A stretch of DNA of 43,863 bases from positions 1-43,863 of IMG/VR virus record IMGVR_UViG_3300028597_000028; one strand, given 5' to 3'. Both the position numbers and the translations under genes were made by a program. This DNA is from a virus. The notes beneath the pieces were generated by a model. That model did not search any database, was not told where the DNA came from, and saw only the letters and a program-made list of their open reading frames with translations. Shown in pieces: positions 40,344 to 43,863 of the stretch (the stretch's first letter is position 1; every line of letters begins with the position of its first letter).

Positions 40344-43300
40344 GTGAATCTGAGTGAGCTGTTCGGCAAGGTGGCGTCCGAGACGGACGGCGGCACGGTG
40401 CGCATGGTCACGCCGGAGGAGTACCGCAAGTTCCACTATCCGGACTACCCCAACGCCAAGACGCTGCCAGCTCTGGTGAGGCACTTCAAGAAGACCGATC
40501 CGGAGTACTTCGCCAAGGTCCGGGACGACGTCCAGAAGAACGGCTTCTCCACCCCGATCCTGGTCCAGTACAAGGATCAGCGGGGCAACGACCTGAAGAA
40601 ACCGTACGTGCGCGAGGGGCACCACCGTGCAGCCGTAGCGCATGATCTCGGGATCCATCTGCCGGTCGGCGACTACGACAACGAAGCCGACTTCCAGCGG
40701 TCCCGGGCAGGCAACGCGGAGTGGTTCAAGAACAACGAGCGCGGTCCGCAGGGCGTCTCCTGGGAGGCTTCTCTCCGACCGCGCAAGGCGGCCGGGGATC
40801 CCGGGGTGTACCGGGGTCTGAGCCTCGTGCTGCCTCCGGACATCCACAAGATGGTCCACGACCCCGCACAGCCCGCCGCCGCGCGGGCCCACATGCTCCT
40901 CTCGGAGATCCGGAAGCAGAAGGAGGGCCACCAGGGCGAGGAGGCCACGGGGGAGACCGGAGGCATCGGGAGCTTCTGGACCCCGCACCGGCGCAAGGCC
41001 GAGGAGTACGCCACCCAGTCCGGCTTCGGCGCGTACAAGGAGCACGAGCTGGAGCACAACTGCGGCGACGAGTTCTACGGCCATGGCGGATGCCCCACGA
41101 CCCGCGTGGTGGTGCACGCCCAGACCCCGCCGGTGGAGCACCACTGGACGGAGATCTTCCGGCCGGGTGAGAGGTACGACCCGGAGATCTCCTGGCGGCT
41201 CCCGGTCCGGCCCGGTACCCCGATGAGCGTGAAGGCGATCTCCTGGCGCGAGGGCAACGACCACCACTCCTCCGAGGAGAAGTACTCCGCCGAGGGTATG
41301 GCGGCCGAGAGGGCCCCGTACGAGGGCTACGACTTCTCCGCCGGGGTCAGCAAGCGGGCCTCCGCAGATCTGCCGCCGGAGCACGACGGCGGGGAGATCC
41401 CCAGCGACTGGCTCAAGCTGCACGGCCACCAGGTCCGGGTGCACACCGACGGGCACTCCAACGTGGAACTGGTTCCCACCTACGACCTGACGCGGTACGC
41501 CACCCAGGAGACGGACCCGGCGCACGCCAAGAAGGTCGCCGAGCACGTCCTGACGGTCGGCCACATGAAGCCGCTGATCCTCCAGTACCACCCGAAGACC
41601 TCGGAGGCCTACCTCGGGGAGGGCAATCACCGGCTGTACGTGGCCCGGAAGCTGGGCATGTCGCACGTTCCGGTCCGGGTGACCCGGGCGGCCTACGGGC
41701 TCGCCGGAGAGGGCTCCAGGACGCCTCAGGAGCACCCGGCGGTGACTGCCGGTGCCCACGTGCCCTCGGACATCCGGCCGAGCGAGATTGGGCTGAACGT
41801 GATGCCCCCGAGACCCCGCACGGCCAAGGTCACCTCCGGCCCCGGGGAGGCACCCCCGATGGGCGAGGACCACTACGACGAGGACGACGGGGAGTACCGG
41901 CAGCTCTGGGACGAGTGGCACCCCAAGCTCCAGCCGACGATCCACCGGCACCTCGCGATGGACCTCTCCAAGGGTCACCCGGCCCACGACGAGAAGCTCC
42001 CGATGGCCGCCAGGGCGCACGCGCTGCTGGAGGATGCCGGGCAGTACCACCCCTCCGGCCGTCTGGGCTGGCACTGGACCGACGACGCCTCGTACAAGCA
42101 CCTGACCGGTCCCCGGATCTCTGCGGGCCAGACGCCGGTGACCATTCACGCCCAGACGCCCCCGCGCAGCCACATCGAGGACAACGAGTGGACCTTGCGA
42201 GAGGACCGCGCGGTGCGGGATTGGGACACCGACCCCGAGCGGGAGGTGCCGCTGAAGCGGAATGCTCCGGTGAACGTCACCGGCATCTCGTGGAACTCCG
42301 GCGGCAAGATGGTCCACCACCAGTTCGGGGGACCGATCCAGAAGCGGGCCGGGGCCAACGGAAACCTGCCTGAGGGGCTGACGTTCCACCACGAGCAGGT
42401 GATGGACGGCAAGCTCCACCACATGATCGCGCGGCACCCCGACGCCCCACACCAGGAGATGTGGGGCAATCACGTCGGCCGGATCACCTGGTGGAGCAGC
42501 GACGGCGAGGTGTCCAACCTCCATGTGGAGCCGCAGTACCAGCGTCGTGGCGTGGCGACCGAACTGTGGAACCGAGCGAAGGCCGTCCAGCCCGATTTGA
42601 AGCACTCAGAGGAGCAGACCGAGGAGGGTGCCGCCTGGGCCCGTACGACGGCCGCGTATGCCCCTCCTGGGACCATGGGGACCGATAACGAGGGCCACCG
42701 GGTCCAGATGACCACCATGGACGGCTGGGCCCACGACGACGGCTCCCACGGCCACGAGGACAACACGACGATCGGCGATCACCCGGTCTACACCCAGACC
42801 CACACCTGGCTGCCCGAGGGCCGCTACTGGGGTCCCAACAGCGCCCAGAACGACCAGCGGCTGTTCGAGGGGGATCACCTGCGGCCGGAGGTCCGCCAGG
42901 ACATCCTGAGCCGCATCAACAGCTTTATGCGGCCCCGGTACAAGAACTGGCCCAAGTGGACCCGGGTGTACTTCGCGGGATCCGAGGCGGCCCGCTGGGC
43001 TCCCTTCAACGGTGATTTCGACTGCCTCCTGGGGGCCGACTTCGAGACCTTCCGCAAGGAGAACCCGGAGTACGCGGCCCAGCCGGACGACGCCATCGCC
43101 AAGATGATCACCGACGGCATGTGGCACACCATCAACGTGGACGGCTACTGGTTCACGTTGGCCGACGGCCGGAAGGTGGGCCCCTTCGACCGGACGTTCT
43201 TCATGAACCCCAACGCGTGGGACATCCGGAACCTGAAGCCGTACGCCGCCTACAACGTGAGCGACGACACCTGGGCGGTTCACCCCCTGGAGGTCCCGAA

Positions 43301-43863
43301 GGACTGGGACGCCACCCACCTCCCGGAGTCCTACTGGACGTATGCTGAGTCGGTCTTGAACGAGATCAAGGCCATAGGACAGCTTCCGCCGGAGGAGCGC
43401 CACCGGATGGCGGCCAACCTCTGGGAGGAGCTGCACACCCACCGGTCCGACGCCTTCAACGGCGACGGCAAGGGGTTGTACGACCTCTCCAACGTCATAG
43501 AGAAGTACTTGGACCAGCACCCGGACAAGCCCTGGGATCAGCTCGTGCAGTGGAAGAACGAGGCACCGAGCGGGCCGAGCCCCTGGGTGCCGACCACCGC
43601 CAGGAGGACGATCTTGAGCATGCTGTTCGACGCGAAGGCCAAGGAGCCCGAGGGGGCCGACTCCAGCGGCCTCATGGTGGCCATCGTTCCGCCGAAGTCC
43701 CTGGGCAAGAAGCTCCTGGTGGAGGGCGGAGAGCCTCTGGAGTCCCTCCATGTGACCCTGTGCTACCTCGGGAGTGTCTCGGAGTACTCCGCGAAGCAGG
43801 TGGACGAGCTGGAGACGCTCGTGCACGCCTGGGCCGGTACGCAGAAGCCGCTGACCGCGAGGG
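40344..43863 (+). CDS. Giant polyvalent protein, ParB/ADP-ribosyltransferase-like repeats, 3' end outside window
   Basis: A GTG at 40344 follows GGAGG (five-base spacing). The frame is open for 1173 codons to the window end. Order: ParB-like 1 with REGHHR (~90-95); ART-like 1 with VYRGL (155), SFWTPHRRKAEEYA (210) and VVVHAQTPP; ParB-like 2 with GEGNHR (425-430). ART-like 2 follows: GWHWTDDASY (~575), VTIHAQTPP and DPEREVPL, an E-x-E. Then a GNAT-like piece (VEPQYQRRGVATELW, 728) and a nucleotidyltransferase-like GSEAARWAPFNGDFD (879-893, GS-x10-DxD). Last is HVTLCYLG of a 2H phosphoesterase (1136). The two ParB-ART pairs look like an internal duplication. All domains are read from motifs. 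It is likely virion-associated or co-injected, by analogy with polyvalent proteins. Confidence 0.75.
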   Translation, partial: MNLSELFGKVASETDGGTVRMVTPEEYRKFHYPDYPNAKTLPALVRHFKKTDPEYFAKVRDDVQKNGFSTPILVQYKDQRGNDLKKPYVREGHHRAAVAHDLGIHLPVGDYDNEADFQRSRAGNAEWFKNNERGPQGVSWEASLRPRKAAGDPGVYRGLSLVLPPDIHKMVHDPAQPAAARAHMLLSEIRKQKEGHQGEEATGETGGIGSFWTPHRRKAEEYATQSGFGAYKEHELEHNCGDEFYGHGGCPTTRVVVHAQTPPVEHHWTEIFRPGERYDPEISWRLPVRPGTPMSVKAISWREGNDHHSSEEKYSAEGMAAERAPYEGYDFSAGVSKRASADLPPEHDGGEIPSDWLKLHGHQVRVHTDGHSNVELVPTYDLTRYATQETDPAHAKKVAEHVLTVGHMKPLILQYHPKTSEAYLGEGNHRLYVARKLGMSHVPVRVTRAAYGLAGEGSRTPQEHPAVTAGAHVPSDIRPSEIGLNVMPPRPRTAKVTSGPGEAPPMGEDHYDEDDGEYRQLWDEWHPKLQPTIHRHLAMDLSKGHPAHDEKLPMAARAHALLEDAGQYHPSGRLGWHWTDDASYKHLTGPRISAGQTPVTIHAQTPPRSHIEDNEWTLREDRAVRDWDTDPEREVPLKRNAPVNVTGISWNSGGKMVHHQFGGPIQKRAGANGNLPEGLTFHHEQVMDGKLHHMIARHPDAPHQEMWGNHVGRITWWSSDGEVSNLHVEPQYQRRGVATELWNRAKAVQPDLKHSEEQTEEGAAWARTTAAYAPPGTMGTDNEGHRVQMTTMDGWAHDDGSHGHEDNTTIGDHPVYTQTHTWLPEGRYWGPNSAQNDQRLFEGDHLRPEVRQDILSRINSFMRPRYKNWPKWTRVYFAGSEAARWAPFNGDFDCLLGADFETFRKENPEYAAQPDDAIAKMITDGMWHTINVDGYWFTLADGRKVGPFDRTFFMNPNAWDIRNLKPYAAYNVSDDTWAVHPLEVPKDWDATHLPESYWTYAESVLNEIKAIGQLPPEERHRMAANLWEELHTHRSDAFNGDGKGLYDLSNVIEKYLDQHPDKPWDQLVQWKNEAPSGPSPWVPTTARRTILSMLFDAKAKEPEGADSSGLMVAIVPPKSLGKKLLVEGGEPLESLHVTLCYLGSVSEYSAKQVDELETLVHAWAGTQKPLTAR

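Noticed and set aside
40233-43826. Long minus-strand open frames opposite the giant plus-strand gene
   Set aside because: They mirror the plus frame, have Arg/Gly/Val/Leu-rich shadow composition and no family motif. The plus frame has a good ribosome-binding site and many recognisable motifs.
1-43863. CRISPR array, integrase or IS element
   Set aside because: No regular spacer-repeat array, integrase-like protein or inverted-repeat-bounded transposase gene was seen. The repeated coding units at 1500-3450 are protein repeats.

Overview
The window is a segment of a GC-rich (about two-thirds G+C by eye), tightly packed double-stranded DNA tailed-phage genome. High GC, CGG/CGC-rich codon use, GTG and TTG starts, ATGA/GTGA/TTGA start-stop overlaps and intrinsic terminators often lacking a U-run all point to an actinobacterial host, most likely Streptomyces or a relative. 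This is inference: no host gene is present. No integrase or rRNA gene was seen, and there is no canonical tRNA.

Layout. (1) 1-7248: distal tail genes. A minor tail protein cut by the left edge is followed by three paralogous fibre or receptor-binding proteins, with YadA-head-like SxALG repeats clearest in the first two and degenerate in the third. (2) 7325-10062: an overlapping operon with a SNF2-type helicase and small unknown genes. (3) 10063-10843: a 780-bp gene-free stretch with a promoter, a tRNA-like fold, many perfect hairpins and a strong terminator, best read as one large structured non-coding RNA. (4) 10844-13030: the only minus-strand block, with a KilAC-type antirepressor, a small Cys-rich protein and a probable DNA-binding protein. 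(5) 13254-18434: a DinG/XPD-like iron-sulphur helicase, a MerR-like protein, a 5'-3' exonuclease and unknown genes, with two possible ~90-nt small RNAs. (6) 18431-30269: the replisome: DnaC-like loader, DnaB-like helicase, DnaG-like primase split by an intein, a degenerate J-domain protein, a probable ssDNA-binding protein and a DnaE-type polymerase split by a second intein. (7) 30278-34464: recombination: RecA-like protein with an altered P-loop, membrane protein, possible nuclease, Cas4/RecB-like nuclease and RuvC-like resolvase. (8) 34524-38099: sigma-region-4-like protein, zinc-ribbon proteins, possible small terminase and a DUF932-like protein. (9) 38109-43863: large terminase, then a giant open frame running off the right edge.

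That last frame is the most unusual gene. It is open for 1173 codons and appears to hold two copies of a ParB-like plus ADP-ribosyltransferase-like pair, then a GNAT-like segment, a nucleotidyltransferase-like signature and a 2H-phosphoesterase-like motif. This matches the idea of a polyvalent phage protein that may be co-delivered with DNA to act on host defences.

The genes form a self-contained replication and recombination system (loader, helicase, primase, polymerase, SSB, flap exonuclease, recombinase, resolvase). A 16-bp element, ACTCCAAGGATTCCTG, lies upstream of two genes with especially CGC-biased codons and may be a phage promoter or operator. All functional calls come from motifs read by eye; no database search was possible.
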